Below, piece by piece: positions 51,085 to 60,011 of a stretch of DNA of 64,000 nt. The stretch's first letter is position 1. Each line of letters opens with the position of its first letter. Made by a program: the position numbers and the translations under genes. This stretch comes from Muribaculum sp. (GTDB lineage: Bacteria > Bacteroidota > Bacteroidia > Bacteroidales > Muribaculaceae): positions 19,122-83,121 of the forward strand of contig VSOZ01000016.1 in the NCBI GenBank assembly GCA_009775095.1, in the 5' to 3' direction. The notes below the pieces were generated by a model that saw only the letters and a list, made by a program, of their open reading frames with translations, had not been told where the DNA came from and did no database searches.

Positions 51085-52217
51085 GTGTCTTCGTCGGTTA
51101 GGGCCGATGCCGGAGTATGTCGGTCGTTATGATGCCGGCGTCGCTGCAGGAAAGTGATGTATTCGTCATAATAGGCCAGCAGCAGGGTAGTGAGCGGGAG
51201 CGCTATTATGAGGCCGAGGAACCCGAGCAGGCATCCCCATATCGATAAAGACAGCAGTATTATGGCGGGATTGAGTCCCATGGCTTTACCCATGATTTTC
51301 GGGGTGAGAAAGAGGTCCTGTATGGCCTGTACTATACAGTATACGGCCATGCACTCCCAGAATATGACCCAAAAGTCGACTCCCGAATCGACCGAGCACA
51401 CCAGACACAGCAAGGTGACCGGCACAAGCGATATCAGCTGCAGATAGGGCACCATGTTGAGCAGACCGATGAACAGGCCCAGCACTATGGCGAGCGGCAT
51501 GTCGATAATTAGGAAGCCGATGCAGAAGAGTACGCCCACACAGAATGCCACGAGCGCCTGACCGCGGAAGTAGTGGTTCATGGAGCGTTGGATGTCGTTG
51601 CCGATTTTGAACACCGTCTTGCGGTAGGACGGGGGCACCATCCTGCGGAAGCTCGATGCGAGGCGCTCATAATCGAGCATTATGAAGATGACGTACAGAA
51701 ATACTATGAACCAGCTGAATATGCCTATTATCATGCTTATGCCGCTTGTCACTATAGCCCAAGTCGACGACAGTACGTTTTCAATCAGCTTCATACGGTC
51801 TTCACTCCGCATGATTTTTGACAGGTATTCGAGGTCAATGTATTTTTTTATCAGCTCGTGTATCTCTCCGGGCAGAAAGGGTATGTCAAGTTCTGTCTCG
51901 GAGTAGGCTTTCAGCAGGTGTCCCATGTGCTGCATCTCCGATACAATCATAGGTACCAGTATGTAACACAAGATGCCGAATATGAATGTGGCTTCAAAAA
52001 GAGTGACGAATATGGCTATTACGCGCCCCCGCAGATGAAGCAGACGCCTGTTGAACTGCACAAACGGCTCGAATATATAGGCTATGAGGCATGCCACGCA
52101 GAATGGCAGAAGCACACCTTTAAGCAGGTTTATGAGCATGAGTATGCCGGCTATGACAAGGCATGTTATTATAAGTCTTACGACACGGTCAAAGGTAAAC
52201 GGCTTTCGGGAATACAT
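51072..52217 (-). CDS. AI-2E family transporter (TqsA/PerM-like)
   Basis: 381-residue integral membrane protein of the AI-2E/UPF0118 family with about 8 helices. Typical parts: N-terminal paired helices (LIITCLVIAGILMLINLLKGVLLPFCVACLIAYIFEP in outline), the central VLSSTWAIVTSGISMIIGIFSWFIVFLYVIF, the FRGQALVAFCVGVLFCIGF helix, the VPYLQLISLVPVT loop and ALPLTTLLLAYYDEY at the end. Members export quorum signals or act as Na+/H+ antiporters; the cargo is unknown here. Convergent with DUF2007 (13-base overlap) and divergent from the MFS gene. C-terminal tail is short and basic. Confidence 0.9.
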   Translation of the reverse strand: MYSRKPFTFDRVVRLIITCLVIAGILMLINLLKGVLLPFCVACLIAYIFEPFVQFNRRLLHLRGRVIAIFVTLFEATFIFGILCYILVPMIVSEMQHMGHLLKAYSETELDIPFLPGEIHELIKKYIDLEYLSKIMRSEDRMKLIENVLSSTWAIVTSGISMIIGIFSWFIVFLYVIFIMLDYERLASSFRRMVPPSYRKTVFKIGNDIQRSMNHYFRGQALVAFCVGVLFCIGFLIIDMPLAIVLGLFIGLLNMVPYLQLISLVPVTLLCLVCSVDSGVDFWVIFWECMAVYCIVQAIQDLFLTPKIMGKAMGLNPAIILLSLSIWGCLLGFLGLIIALPLTTLLLAYYDEYITFLQRRRHHNDRHTPASALTDEDTQPS

Positions 52218-52279
52218 AGCAATTATATAAATAATGTTACGAATTTAAGGAATATTTCTGTCATTAATGCAGTTTTGTG

Positions 52280-52287
52280 TACTTTTG
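52280..52287 (+). promoter_or_regulatory. -7 element for the MFS transporter gene
   Basis: TACTTTTG, exact TAnnTTTG match, 39 bases before ATG 52327. The -33 region has no clear TTTG. The AI-2E gene reading the other way has no obvious -7 match in this 109-base gap. Confidence 0.55.
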
Positions 52288-52326
52288 TAAAAAAGAATTA
52301 ATCACATAATAACAGCTATAGTATAA

Positions 52327-53808
52327 ATGACTACATCTAAAACAAAGGCCAATCCTATTAACACGGCCCTCTGCGAGAAGAAGTGGGCACGCTGGACCGC
52401 GTTGGCGCTTCTTGCCTCGGCGATGTTTTTCGCCTACATTTTTGTCGATATCCTGTCGCCGCTTCAGGAACTTCTTCAGGAGCAGCGCGGGTGGGATCCG
52501 GTGGCTTACGGACATTTTGCCGGTTCGGAGCCGTTTCTTAACGTATTTGTATTCTTTCTGATATTTGCCGGTATCATACTTGACAAGATGGGTGTAAGGT
52601 TTACCGCCGTTTTGTCGGGTGCGGTCATGGTAGTGGGCGGAAGCCTCAATTATTATGCCGTGACTCAGGGTTTTCAGGACAGCGCCGTGGCGGCGTTTCT
52701 TACCGAAAATCTCAACTTGCCTTCAGCATGGTGGAATGTAACTCCATTTTATGCCGGAATGCCGGCATCGGCCAAACTTGCGGCTATCGGTTTCATGATA
52801 TTCGGCTGCGGTGCCGAGATGGCCGGTATCACCGTTTCGCGCGGTATCGTAAAATGGTTCAAGGGTAAGGAGATGGCTCTTGCAATGGGCGTTGAGATGG
52901 CTATTGCCCGCGTGGGTGTGGCCGTAGTTGTGGTGGGAGCTCCCGTCGTAGCTTCGATAGTGCCTGTCGAGGTGTCGCGTCCTGTGGCTTATGCGGTGCT
53001 TCTCCTTATAATAGGACTTATCTGCTTCATAACCTACGGATTTATGGATAAGAAACTTGATGCGCAGGGCGTGCAGGAGGAGAAGGACGATCCATTCCGT
53101 GTAAGAGACATCGGAAAGATATTGCGCCTGCCTATTTTCTGGCTTGTGGCACTACTGTGTGTACTTTATTATTCTGCTATATTCCCGTTCCAGAAGTATG
53201 CTATCAATATGCTTCAGTGCAATCTGCAGTTCTCGGCCAAAGACGCCGGTCTGGTGTTCTTCATCTTTCCGCTCGGGGCTGCAGCGGTTACTCCTTTTCT
53301 CGGCCATTATCTCGATAAGTACGGCAAGGGAGCCACTATGCTTATATTCGGAGCCGTGTTGATGATATTGTGTCATCTGACATTTGCGTTCATTGTGCCG
53401 GCCACACAGTCGGTCATCATAACCCTTACGGCAGTGGTGGTACTTGGTATATCGTTTGCGCTCGTGCCTGCGGCATTATGGCCTTCGGTACCCAAGTTGA
53501 TTGACGAGAAGCTGATAGGATCGGCCTATGCGTTGATTTTCTGGATACAGAATATCGGCCTTTATGCGTTCCCGATGATTATCGGCAGTGTGCTTGTGGC
53601 GTCCAATCCCGGAGTCACCGACCCGATGAAGTATAACTACACTGTGCCGATGTGTGTGTTTGCAAGCTGCGGAGTGGCTGCTCTGCTGCTCGGCTTTGCA
53701 CTCAAGGCACTTGATGCCAAGAAAGGTTACGGCCTTGAAAAGCCGAACCATGTAGCCGATGATGCGGAAAAAGAGCTTATCGGCGCCGCCGAAGCTATGG
53801 AAGAGTAA
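52327..53808 (+). CDS. MFS transporter
   Basis: 493-residue major facilitator protein with 12 predicted helices. N-terminal SAMFFAYIFVDILSPLQELLQ, the A-motif-like GIILDKMGVRFTAVLSG, GFMIFGCGAEMAGITVSRGIVKWFKGKEMALAMGVEMAIARVG in the middle and the second-half motif GHYLDKYGKG are visible. An extra loop of about 50 residues sits between helices 3 and 4 (SLNYYAVTQGFQDSAVAAFL and onwards). Such proteins in Bacteroidales are annotated only as MFS; substrate unknown. Stands alone between its promoter and a strong terminator. Confidence 0.88.
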   Translation: MTTSKTKANPINTALCEKKWARWTALALLASAMFFAYIFVDILSPLQELLQEQRGWDPVAYGHFAGSEPFLNVFVFFLIFAGIILDKMGVRFTAVLSGAVMVVGGSLNYYAVTQGFQDSAVAAFLTENLNLPSAWWNVTPFYAGMPASAKLAAIGFMIFGCGAEMAGITVSRGIVKWFKGKEMALAMGVEMAIARVGVAVVVVGAPVVASIVPVEVSRPVAYAVLLLIIGLICFITYGFMDKKLDAQGVQEEKDDPFRVRDIGKILRLPIFWLVALLCVLYYSAIFPFQKYAINMLQCNLQFSAKDAGLVFFIFPLGAAAVTPFLGHYLDKYGKGATMLIFGAVLMILCHLTFAFIVPATQSVIITLTAVVVLGISFALVPAALWPSVPKLIDEKLIGSAYALIFWIQNIGLYAFPMIIGSVLVASNPGVTDPMKYNYTVPMCVFASCGVAALLLGFALKALDAKKGYGLEKPNHVADDAEKELIGAAEAMEE

Positions 53809-53828
53809 AATCTGTCAATACATCGTAT

Positions 53829-53872
53829 AAAAACCGGGCATGGAATGCGTAATAGCTCCATGCCCGGTTTTG
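53829..53872 (+). terminator. Terminator after the MFS gene
   Basis: AAAACCGGGCATGGA (53830-53844) pairs perfectly with TCCATGCCCGGTTTT (53857-53871), loop of 12. The A- and T-runs at both ends allow action in both directions, between the convergent MFS and PepSY-like genes. Confidence 0.9.
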
Positions 53873-53891
53873 TTTCATGTAATGGCGAGGG

Positions 53892-54377
53892 TCAATCGTC
53901 GTGCTTTACTTTTATAAGCTTGCCCGCGGTATCAAATCTATAATCGTCGATTGTGCCGTGGCGTACTTCTACTTTATAGCCGCGCGACGGGTTATACTCG
54001 ATCTCTTCAACTGATTCGATGAGATTGTCATTGGTCAGAGTCAGACAGGCTGCCGCCGGGAGAAGTTCTCTTACAAGCGACGGTTCAAGCATCTTGTAGT
54101 CGGGTGCGCTCACTTCCGTACAACGACCTTTGGAATCAAAGTCGATGTCAGTGCCGTCGGCGAGTTCAAGCTCGTAGGAATTTGACCAGAATTTCTTCTC
54201 GAATTCATGTATTGTTACACCATCGAAATGTTTTTTCAGGAATGTTTTTGCAGCTACCGGCAGGTCGGTATCGTCAGCCGTGATAGGTTTTTGTGCGTTC
54301 TGTGCGTTTGCCGAGAAGTTGCCTGCCAATAATACCGTGGCGACAACCGGCATGATTTTTCTTAAAAATTTGTTCAT
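53892..54377 (-). CDS. Secreted PepSY-like (BLIP-type) protein
   Basis: 161 residues with signal peptide (MNKFLRKIMPVVATVLLAGNFSANA). Two copies of the PepSY-like domain (PF11396 pattern): about 38-90 (LPVAAKTFLKKHFDGVTIHEFEKKFWSNSYELELADGTDIDFD, with a GRCTEV turn) and about 100-160 (YNPSRGYKVEVRHGTIDDYRFDTAGKLIKVKHDD). The fold is a small beta sheet resembling beta-lactamase inhibitor BLIP. Function unknown; periplasmic or secreted binding protein is likely. It lies 83 bases after typA, with a terminator hairpin in the gap. Confidence 0.88.
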   Translation of the reverse strand: MNKFLRKIMPVVATVLLAGNFSANAQNAQKPITADDTDLPVAAKTFLKKHFDGVTIHEFEKKFWSNSYELELADGTDIDFDSKGRCTEVSAPDYKMLEPSLVRELLPAAACLTLTNDNLIESVEEIEYNPSRGYKVEVRHGTIDDYRFDTAGKLIKVKHDD

Positions 54378-54385
54378 GATTGTTT

Positions 54386-54423
54386 AATAAAAAAGTGTCT
54401 TATAAGTACACCTATAAGACACT
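54386..54423 (-). terminator. Terminator between typA and the PepSY-like gene
   Basis: On the minus strand AGTGTCTTATA/TATAAGACACT (54423-54394, perfect 11 bp, loop of 8) is followed by a TTTTTTATTA run (54391-54383). It ends only 6-9 bases before the PepSY-like ATG region and so leaves little space for a separate promoter after it. Confidence 0.75.
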
Positions 54424-54460
54424 CGTGAAATATAAAAAGTTTAATCGGTCAATAACCGCT

Positions 54461-56260
54461 TTAAGATTTATTGGCACGTTTACGCTCCAACTCGTCAAGT
54501 ATAATCTTACGCAGACGCAGGTGATGAGGTGTCACCTCCACATATTCGTCCTCTTTTATGTATTCGAGAGCCTCTTCAAGGCTGAAGACGACAGGCGGTA
54601 TTATGCGGGCCTTGTCGTCGGCTCCCGATGCACGCATGTTGGTCAGCTTCTTGGATTTTGTGACATTGACAACGATGTCGTTGTCTTTAGCGTTTTCACC
54701 TACTACCTGTCCTGCATATACCTCTTCCTGCGGGAAGATGAAGAAGCGCCCGCGATCCTGTAGCTTGTCAATGGCGTAAGCGTAGGCGGTACCGGCTTCC
54801 ATGGCTATGAGCGAGCCGTTGGTGCGACGCTCTATATCGCCTTTCCACGGTTGATATTCAAGGAAGCGGTGGGCCATTATTGCCTCGCCGGCCGATGCTG
54901 TCAACACATTGTTGCGCAGTCCTATAATGCCGCGCGACGGTATGTTGAACTCTATATGCAGACGGTCGTTCTGCGTGTTCATCGACACCATTTCGCCTTT
55001 GCGTCGGGTTACCATATCGATGATTTTGCTCGAATACTCTTCGGGCACGTTTATTGTCAACAGCTCTACAGGCTCACACTTTATGCCGTCAATCTCTTTC
55101 ACGATGACTTGAGGTTGGCCTACCTGCAACTCGTAGCCCTCGCGGCGCATGGTCTCGATAAGTACCGACAGGTGGAGCACACCGCGTCCGAACACGGTCC
55201 ATACATCTTCGTGAGGAGCCTTGCTTACGCGAAGAGCGAGATTCTTGTCAAGCTCTTTGGTAAGGCGGTCGGCAATGTGGCGTGATGTCACGAACTTTCC
55301 ATCGCGTCCGAAGAACGGCGAGTCGTTGATGGTAAAGGTCATAGACATGGTCGGCTCGTCGATGGCTATGCGGGGTAGCGGCTCGGGATTGTTGATGTCG
55401 GCCACAGTATCGCCGATTTCGAAACCCTCGATGCCCACTAACGCGCATATGTCGCCTGACTTGACCTCCTGTACTCGTTTGCGTCCCATGCCTTCGAAAG
55501 TATGAAGCTCTTTGATGCGTTGTTTTACGATGGAGCCGTCTTTCTTGCAGAGTGCTATGTCCATGCCCTCTTTCAGGCTGCCGCGGTGTACGCGGCCTAC
55601 GGCTATGCGTCCTACGTAGCTTGAGTAGTCGAGCGAGGTGATAAGCATCTGCGCGTCGCCTTCAAGAGTCTCGGGCGCGGGTATGTACTCTATTATGGCG
55701 TCAAGTACGGGGAGTATGTTGTCGGTGGGTTTATTCCAGTCGGTAGACATCCAGCCCTGTTTGGCCGATCCGTATATGGTGGGGAAGTCGAGCTGATCCT
55801 CTGTGGCGTCAAGATTGAACATGAGGTCAAACACCATCTCCTGAACTTCGTCGGGGCGGCAGTTTGGTTTGTCGACCTTATTTATGACCACTACCGGCTT
55901 AAGGCCCATCTGTATGGCTTTCTGAAGTACGAAGCGGGTCTGCGGCATGGGGCCTTCAAATGCGTCAACAAGCAGCAGACAGCCGTCGGCCATATTGAGC
56001 ACTCGCTCCACCTCTCCGCCGAAGTCGGCGTGTCCCGGAGTGTCGATGATGTTTATCTTGTAGCCTTTATAGTCGATAGATACGTTTTTGGAGAGAATTG
56101 TTATGCCTCGCTCACGTTCAAGGTCGTTGTTGTCAAGTATGAGTTCGCCTGCGTTCTGGTTTTCTCTGAAGAGATTGCCTGCGAGAAGCATTTTATCCAC
56201 AAGGGTGGTCTTGCCGTGGTCAACGTGTGCGATGATGGCAATATTTCTGATATTCTGCAT
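54461..56260 (-). CDS. typA: Ribosome-associated GTPase TypA/BipA
   Basis: 599 residues from ATG 56260; the frame stays open to 56344, but the start MQNIRNIAIIAHVDHGKTT is the family one and the promoter lies before it. Translational GTPase acting on 50S assembly and on translation under stress or at low temperature. G motifs: AHVDHGKT (11-18), DTPGHADFGGEVER, NKVDKPNCRPDE and the switch I ERERGITIL. EF-G-like domains III and V and the specific C-terminal domain (VGENAKDNDIVVNVTKSKKLTNMRASGADD) are complete. Consensus promoter 22 bases upstream. Confidence 0.97.
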   Translation of the reverse strand: MQNIRNIAIIAHVDHGKTTLVDKMLLAGNLFRENQNAGELILDNNDLERERGITILSKNVSIDYKGYKINIIDTPGHADFGGEVERVLNMADGCLLLVDAFEGPMPQTRFVLQKAIQMGLKPVVVINKVDKPNCRPDEVQEMVFDLMFNLDATEDQLDFPTIYGSAKQGWMSTDWNKPTDNILPVLDAIIEYIPAPETLEGDAQMLITSLDYSSYVGRIAVGRVHRGSLKEGMDIALCKKDGSIVKQRIKELHTFEGMGRKRVQEVKSGDICALVGIEGFEIGDTVADINNPEPLPRIAIDEPTMSMTFTINDSPFFGRDGKFVTSRHIADRLTKELDKNLALRVSKAPHEDVWTVFGRGVLHLSVLIETMRREGYELQVGQPQVIVKEIDGIKCEPVELLTINVPEEYSSKIIDMVTRRKGEMVSMNTQNDRLHIEFNIPSRGIIGLRNNVLTASAGEAIMAHRFLEYQPWKGDIERRTNGSLIAMEAGTAYAYAIDKLQDRGRFFIFPQEEVYAGQVVGENAKDNDIVVNVTKSKKLTNMRASGADDKARIIPPVVFSLEEALEYIKEDEYVEVTPHHLRLRKIILDELERKRANKS

Positions 56261-56281
56261 AACCTTTTTTAATTTCGAGTG

Positions 56282-56313
56282 CAAAATTACTATGTTATTA
56301 AACATAAACCAAA
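56282..56313 (-). promoter_or_regulatory. Promoter of typA
   Basis: TTTG (56313-56310), 20-base spacer, TAATTTTG (56289-56282), both perfect on the minus strand. Confirms ATG 56260 as the start. Confidence 0.8.
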
Positions 56314-56343
56314 AAATAATCGATATAATTGCCAGTCGATTCA

Positions 56344-56374
56344 TTGCTTTTGCTTCTCGAATTCAGTATCTTTG
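56344..56374 (+). promoter_or_regulatory. Promoter of sanA
   Basis: TTG (56344-56346), 20-base spacer, TATCTTTG (56367-56374); ATG 56402 follows after a ~24-base leader. Confidence 0.75.
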
Positions 56375-56401
56375 TGTTGATATACCAAAGTTCATCATAA
56401 T

Positions 56402-57052
56402 ATGAAATTCAGTAATCCCCGTAAACGTCTTGTCCGGGTATGCATCGTTGTAAGTGTGGCTGTTGCCGTTTTATTTACCGTAGTTGTAAATATGATGGTG
56501 TCCTATGACTCCGGCCGTCGGCTGTACGGGATAGAGGATGTGCCCCGCAATCGTGTAGGCCTTTTGCTCGGAACCAATCCGCTTAATCGCATGGGACGCC
56601 CCAATACGTACTTTTATACGCGGATAAATACAGCGGCGCAATTGTATCATGACGGGAAAATAGATTATATAATAGCTAGCGGTGATAATCATACGCGCGG
56701 TTATGATGAGCCCATGGCTATGCGTGATTCTCTTATAGCCAAAGGTGTGCCGGAGAAGTCGATTGTCCTTGACTTCGCCGGTTTCAGAACGCTCGACTCT
56801 GTCGTAAGGGCCAAGGAGGTGTTCGGGTGCGACAGTATTACGATTATTTCGCAGCCTGACCATTGTGAGAGGGCGCTTTTTATAGCTCGCAGCAACGGCA
56901 TTGATGCTGTGGCGGTAGGTGCTCCGGTTATTGCGGGCCGTCTTGTGCGTATAAGGCTTACGCTTCGCGAGTGGCTTGCAAGAGATAAAATGATGTTTGA
57001 TCTTATTGTGGGAAGAAAGCCTCATTTCTTAGGTGAGAAAATAGAGATATAA
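56402..57052 (+). CDS. sanA: SanA/YdcF (DUF218) membrane protein
   Basis: 216 residues with one N-terminal membrane helix (about 12-32) and a periplasmic DUF218 domain. Motifs: VGLLLGTNPLNRMGRPNTYFYTRINTAAQLYHDGKIDYIIASGDN (in outline), YDEPMAMRDSLIAKGVPEKSI, FAGFRTLDSVVRAKEVFG and SQPDHCERALFIARSNG. In E. coli SanA affects vancomycin entry at high temperature and envelope permeability; enzymatic activity is unproven. It has its own consensus promoter and lies 30 bases before the GH51 gene, which could be cotranscribed. Confidence 0.93.
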   Translation: MKFSNPRKRLVRVCIVVSVAVAVLFTVVVNMMVSYDSGRRLYGIEDVPRNRVGLLLGTNPLNRMGRPNTYFYTRINTAAQLYHDGKIDYIIASGDNHTRGYDEPMAMRDSLIAKGVPEKSIVLDFAGFRTLDSVVRAKEVFGCDSITIISQPDHCERALFIARSNGIDAVAVGAPVIAGRLVRIRLTLREWLARDKMMFDLIVGRKPHFLGEKIEI

Positions 57053-57082
57053 TTTTGTCAAATAAATAATTAACCTTGAATT

Positions 57083-59536
57083 ATGAAGAAATTGCAGTGT
57101 GTCTTGTGCGGCGTGGCGATGGTATTGCCGGGTGTCATGTCGGCTGACAATGTGGAGATGTTTTCATACTCGTTGCCTGAGGGTAATTCCGGTCTGCGTA
57201 TAGCGTGGCGCGCCGATAAGGGCGCTCCGTGGCAGTCAATCGGTAACGGATATGACTTTGTGCGGTCTGATTTCGGTCCGTGGGGAAGCTTTAAAAAGAT
57301 GTTTGCTCCGGAACTTATCTACAATGTGGCTGACAGTATGTGGACCTGCGTGTGGTATGCTGACAACAAGAACCGGGTCACGGCATTGGCCGTATCGCCC
57401 GATCTGAAAAAGTGGGCGCCGCAGCGCTATTTTGAGAAAAGAGTGGACCTGCCGCGTGATATGAGGCCAATGTATAAGACACGACGTGACAGCGCCGACA
57501 TAAACGGAGTTAAAGTTGGCGGATATGTACAGTCGGTGCCCGAAGATGTCATAGCCGGTCTTAATGCTTATGTGAAGGAAAGATATGGCAAAAATGCGCT
57601 TTTCGGACAACAGGCCTCGCAGGATGGCGAGCGTTTTGTCGGTCTTAAAGGCGTTAAGGTAGATATAACGCCGCGCCCCGCTGAAAGCAAACCTATTTCC
57701 GATAAACTTGTAGGTATATTTTTTGAAGATATAAATTACGGAGCTGACGGAGGATTGTATGCCGAACTCGTGCAGAACCGTGATTTTGAGTATGCTCCGT
57801 CAGACCGGGGCCATGACACGGCATGGAATTCAACAAAGGCATGGTCATGCGGAGAAGGGGATATTGTCATTAAAACAGATAATCCCGTGCATGAAAACAA
57901 TCCTCATTATGTGGCTATTGATGCCACTCGTCAAGCAATGACGTTGAAAAACGAGGGTTATGACGGCATATCGCTTAAAAAGGGTGATCGTTACCGCTTT
58001 TCGTTTATGGCTCGTTCGCCTAAAGCGGTTGTCGTGACCGTGTCGCTTGTCGACAAAGCCGGAAAGGTATTGTCGTCGGCTAAAGTGAAGGTGTCATCGG
58101 CCGATTGGACTACGTACAAAGCCGAGTTGAAACCGTCGCGTACGGTAGGCGATGCGTCTCTTGCCATTACGGTGCCTACCGGTGCGTCGGTTGACGCCGA
58201 TATGATATCGCTTTTCCCTGTAAAGACGTTCAAGGGTCGTGAGAACGGTCTGCGTAAAGATCTTGCTCAGACTCTTGCCGACCTGAAGCCGCGTTTTGTG
58301 CGTTTTCCCGGCGGTTGTGTGGCTCATGGCGACGGTGTCGACAATATCTATGACTGGAAAGGCTCCATAGGCCCGCTGGAGTCGAGAAAACCCTTGCGTA
58401 ATCTTTGGGGCTATCATCAGACCCGCGGTCTCGGCTATCATGAATATTTCCTGTTTTGTGAAGATATAGGTGCGGAGCCTCTGCCGGTCCTTGCAGCCGG
58501 CGTGCCATGTCAGAATTCAGGTACGGCGGCTCACCACTCGCATGAGGCGCTTACCACATTTGGGCAACAGTGTGGTATACCGATGGAGGAGATGGATGCA
58601 TATGTTCAGGATGTTCTTGACCTTATCGAGTATGCAAACGGCGATGTGACTACGGAGTGGGGTGCCAAGCGTGCCGCTGCCGGTCATCCGGAGCCATTTG
58701 ACCTTAAATATATAGGTATAGGCAATGAGGATATGATAACCGAGGTGTTTGAGCCGCGTTTCCGCATGATATATGATGCCGTGACCTCACGCTATCCTGA
58801 TGTAACCGTGGTGGGCACGGTAGGTCCGTTCTATGAGGGTGCCGACTATGATCGCGGTTGGGAACTTGCGCGTGAGCTTGACATACCTATGGTAGACGAG
58901 CACTACTACGTGTCGCCCGGATGGCTCATACATAACAATAATTATTATGATGATTATCCTCGTGGCGGTACGCAGGTGTATCTCGGCGAATATGCGTCGC
59001 ATCTACCGGGGCGTCCCAACAATATGGAGACCGCTCTGTCAATAGCTCTGTATCTTACAGGGGTTGAACGAAACGGCGATGTTGTGGCCATGACCTCTTA
59101 TGCGCCCCTGCTTGCCAAGAAGGATCATACACAATGGAATCCGGATCTTATTTATTTTGACAATGACAAGGTGCGTCTTACCACCGACTATTATGTGCAG
59201 CATATGTACGGCAACAATGCCGGTACGGTTTATGTGCCGTCGTCGGTAAAGATTGACAACAACAGCGCTGATGTTGCCAACCGTATAGGTGTGTCTGTCG
59301 TAGAGGATAAAGAAGCCGGGGATTATATAGTGAAGCTGGTTAATATGCTTCCTGTTGAAGCCGATGTGAATCTTGACTTGGCATCACTCGGAGTGCGTTC
59401 CTCGCGTAAAGCTGTGGGCAGTATGCTTGTAGGTGATCCTAAAGCTGACAATGTTGTGCCTGTCAATGTCAGCATGACATTGCCTTCGGTGAAGTTGCCG
59501 GGTTACTCGTTTACGGTTTTGCGTGTGTCAAAATGA
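57083..59536 (+). CDS. Secreted GH51 alpha-L-arabinofuranosidase with extra N-terminal domain
   Basis: 817 residues, signal peptide (MKKLQCVLCGVAMVLPGVMS). Residues about 25-200 form an additional beta domain resembling part of a GH43-like five-bladed propeller (FVRSDFGPWGSFKKMFAPELIYN; AVSPDLKKWAPQRYF). GH51 proper runs from about 205: ISDKLVGIFFEDINYGADGGLYAELVQNRDFE, a carbohydrate-binding insert, LADLKPRFVRFPGGCVAHGDG, acid/base Glu in YIGIGNEDM (near 549) and nucleophile Glu in VYLGEYASHLPGR (near 636), then a beta-sandwich end (PGYSFTVLRVSK). It probably releases arabinose from plant polysaccharides. Follows sanA by 30 bases; no other arabinan genes nearby. Confidence 0.92.
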   Translation: MKKLQCVLCGVAMVLPGVMSADNVEMFSYSLPEGNSGLRIAWRADKGAPWQSIGNGYDFVRSDFGPWGSFKKMFAPELIYNVADSMWTCVWYADNKNRVTALAVSPDLKKWAPQRYFEKRVDLPRDMRPMYKTRRDSADINGVKVGGYVQSVPEDVIAGLNAYVKERYGKNALFGQQASQDGERFVGLKGVKVDITPRPAESKPISDKLVGIFFEDINYGADGGLYAELVQNRDFEYAPSDRGHDTAWNSTKAWSCGEGDIVIKTDNPVHENNPHYVAIDATRQAMTLKNEGYDGISLKKGDRYRFSFMARSPKAVVVTVSLVDKAGKVLSSAKVKVSSADWTTYKAELKPSRTVGDASLAITVPTGASVDADMISLFPVKTFKGRENGLRKDLAQTLADLKPRFVRFPGGCVAHGDGVDNIYDWKGSIGPLESRKPLRNLWGYHQTRGLGYHEYFLFCEDIGAEPLPVLAAGVPCQNSGTAAHHSHEALTTFGQQCGIPMEEMDAYVQDVLDLIEYANGDVTTEWGAKRAAAGHPEPFDLKYIGIGNEDMITEVFEPRFRMIYDAVTSRYPDVTVVGTVGPFYEGADYDRGWELARELDIPMVDEHYYVSPGWLIHNNNYYDDYPRGGTQVYLGEYASHLPGRPNNMETALSIALYLTGVERNGDVVAMTSYAPLLAKKDHTQWNPDLIYFDNDKVRLTTDYYVQHMYGNNAGTVYVPSSVKIDNNSADVANRIGVSVVEDKEAGDYIVKLVNMLPVEADVNLDLASLGVRSSRKAVGSMLVGDPKADNVVPVNVSMTLPSVKLPGYSFTVLRVSK

Positions 59537-59560
59537 CAGGTTCTGATTAAGTGTGAAAAT

Positions 59561-59600
59561 AAAATAGCGGAGTGCCATGTGAGGTGCTCCGCTATTGTTT
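59561..59600. terminator. Bidirectional terminator between the GH51 gene and trxA
   Basis: AATAGCGGAG (59563-59572) pairs with CTCCGCTATT (59587-59596), loop 14, with TGTTTTAT on the right and TTTTATTTTC reading left on the minus strand. Confidence 0.82.
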
Positions 59601-59617
59601 TATAGGCTGTGTATTAT

Positions 59618-59932
59618 TTAAAGCATGCCTTTGATTTTTTCGTCAAGTGTGCTTTTGGGCTGTGAGCCTGCAAGACGTTCAATGAGCTTTCCGTCCTTAA
59701 ACAGAAGTATGGTGGGGATGCTCATTATGCGGTATTCGCCGGTAAGGTCTGACTGTTCGTCAATATTGTATTTACCTATGACGGCCTTGTCGCCGAACTC
59801 TTCAGCGAGCTCGTCGATGATAGGACTCATGCGTACACACGGGCCACACCATGTGGCCCAACAATCGATAACCACCGGCTTGCCGGATGCTATAACCTCT
59901 TTGACGTTAGCGTCAGTAAATTGGAATGCCAT
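59618..59932 (-). CDS. trxA: Thioredoxin
   Basis: 104-residue cytosolic thioredoxin with the active site WATWCGPC (Cys29, Cys32) and the cis-Pro segment MSIPTILLFKDG. It reduces protein disulfides and donates electrons to reductases. Length and sequence are typical. It lies downstream of dnaE on the same strand, but has its own near-perfect promoter, whose -33 box is next to the dnaE stop codon. Confidence 0.97.
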   Translation of the reverse strand: MAFQFTDANVKEVIASGKPVVIDCWATWCGPCVRMSPIIDELAEEFGDKAVIGKYNIDEQSDLTGEYRIMSIPTILLFKDGKLIERLAGSQPKSTLDEKIKGML

Positions 59933-59974
59933 AAATGTTATATGTTTTATTAAAATTAAGTTATTTCAGTGCGA

Positions 59975-60006
59975 CAAATTTAGTGAAGAAATATGTATCG
60001 GGCAAA
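59975..60006 (-). promoter_or_regulatory. Promoter of trxA
   Basis: TTTG (60006-60003), 20-base spacer, TAAATTTG (59982-59975) on the minus strand; full consensus. Leader of about 40 bases. Confidence 0.8.
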
Positions 60007-60011
60007 TTATG

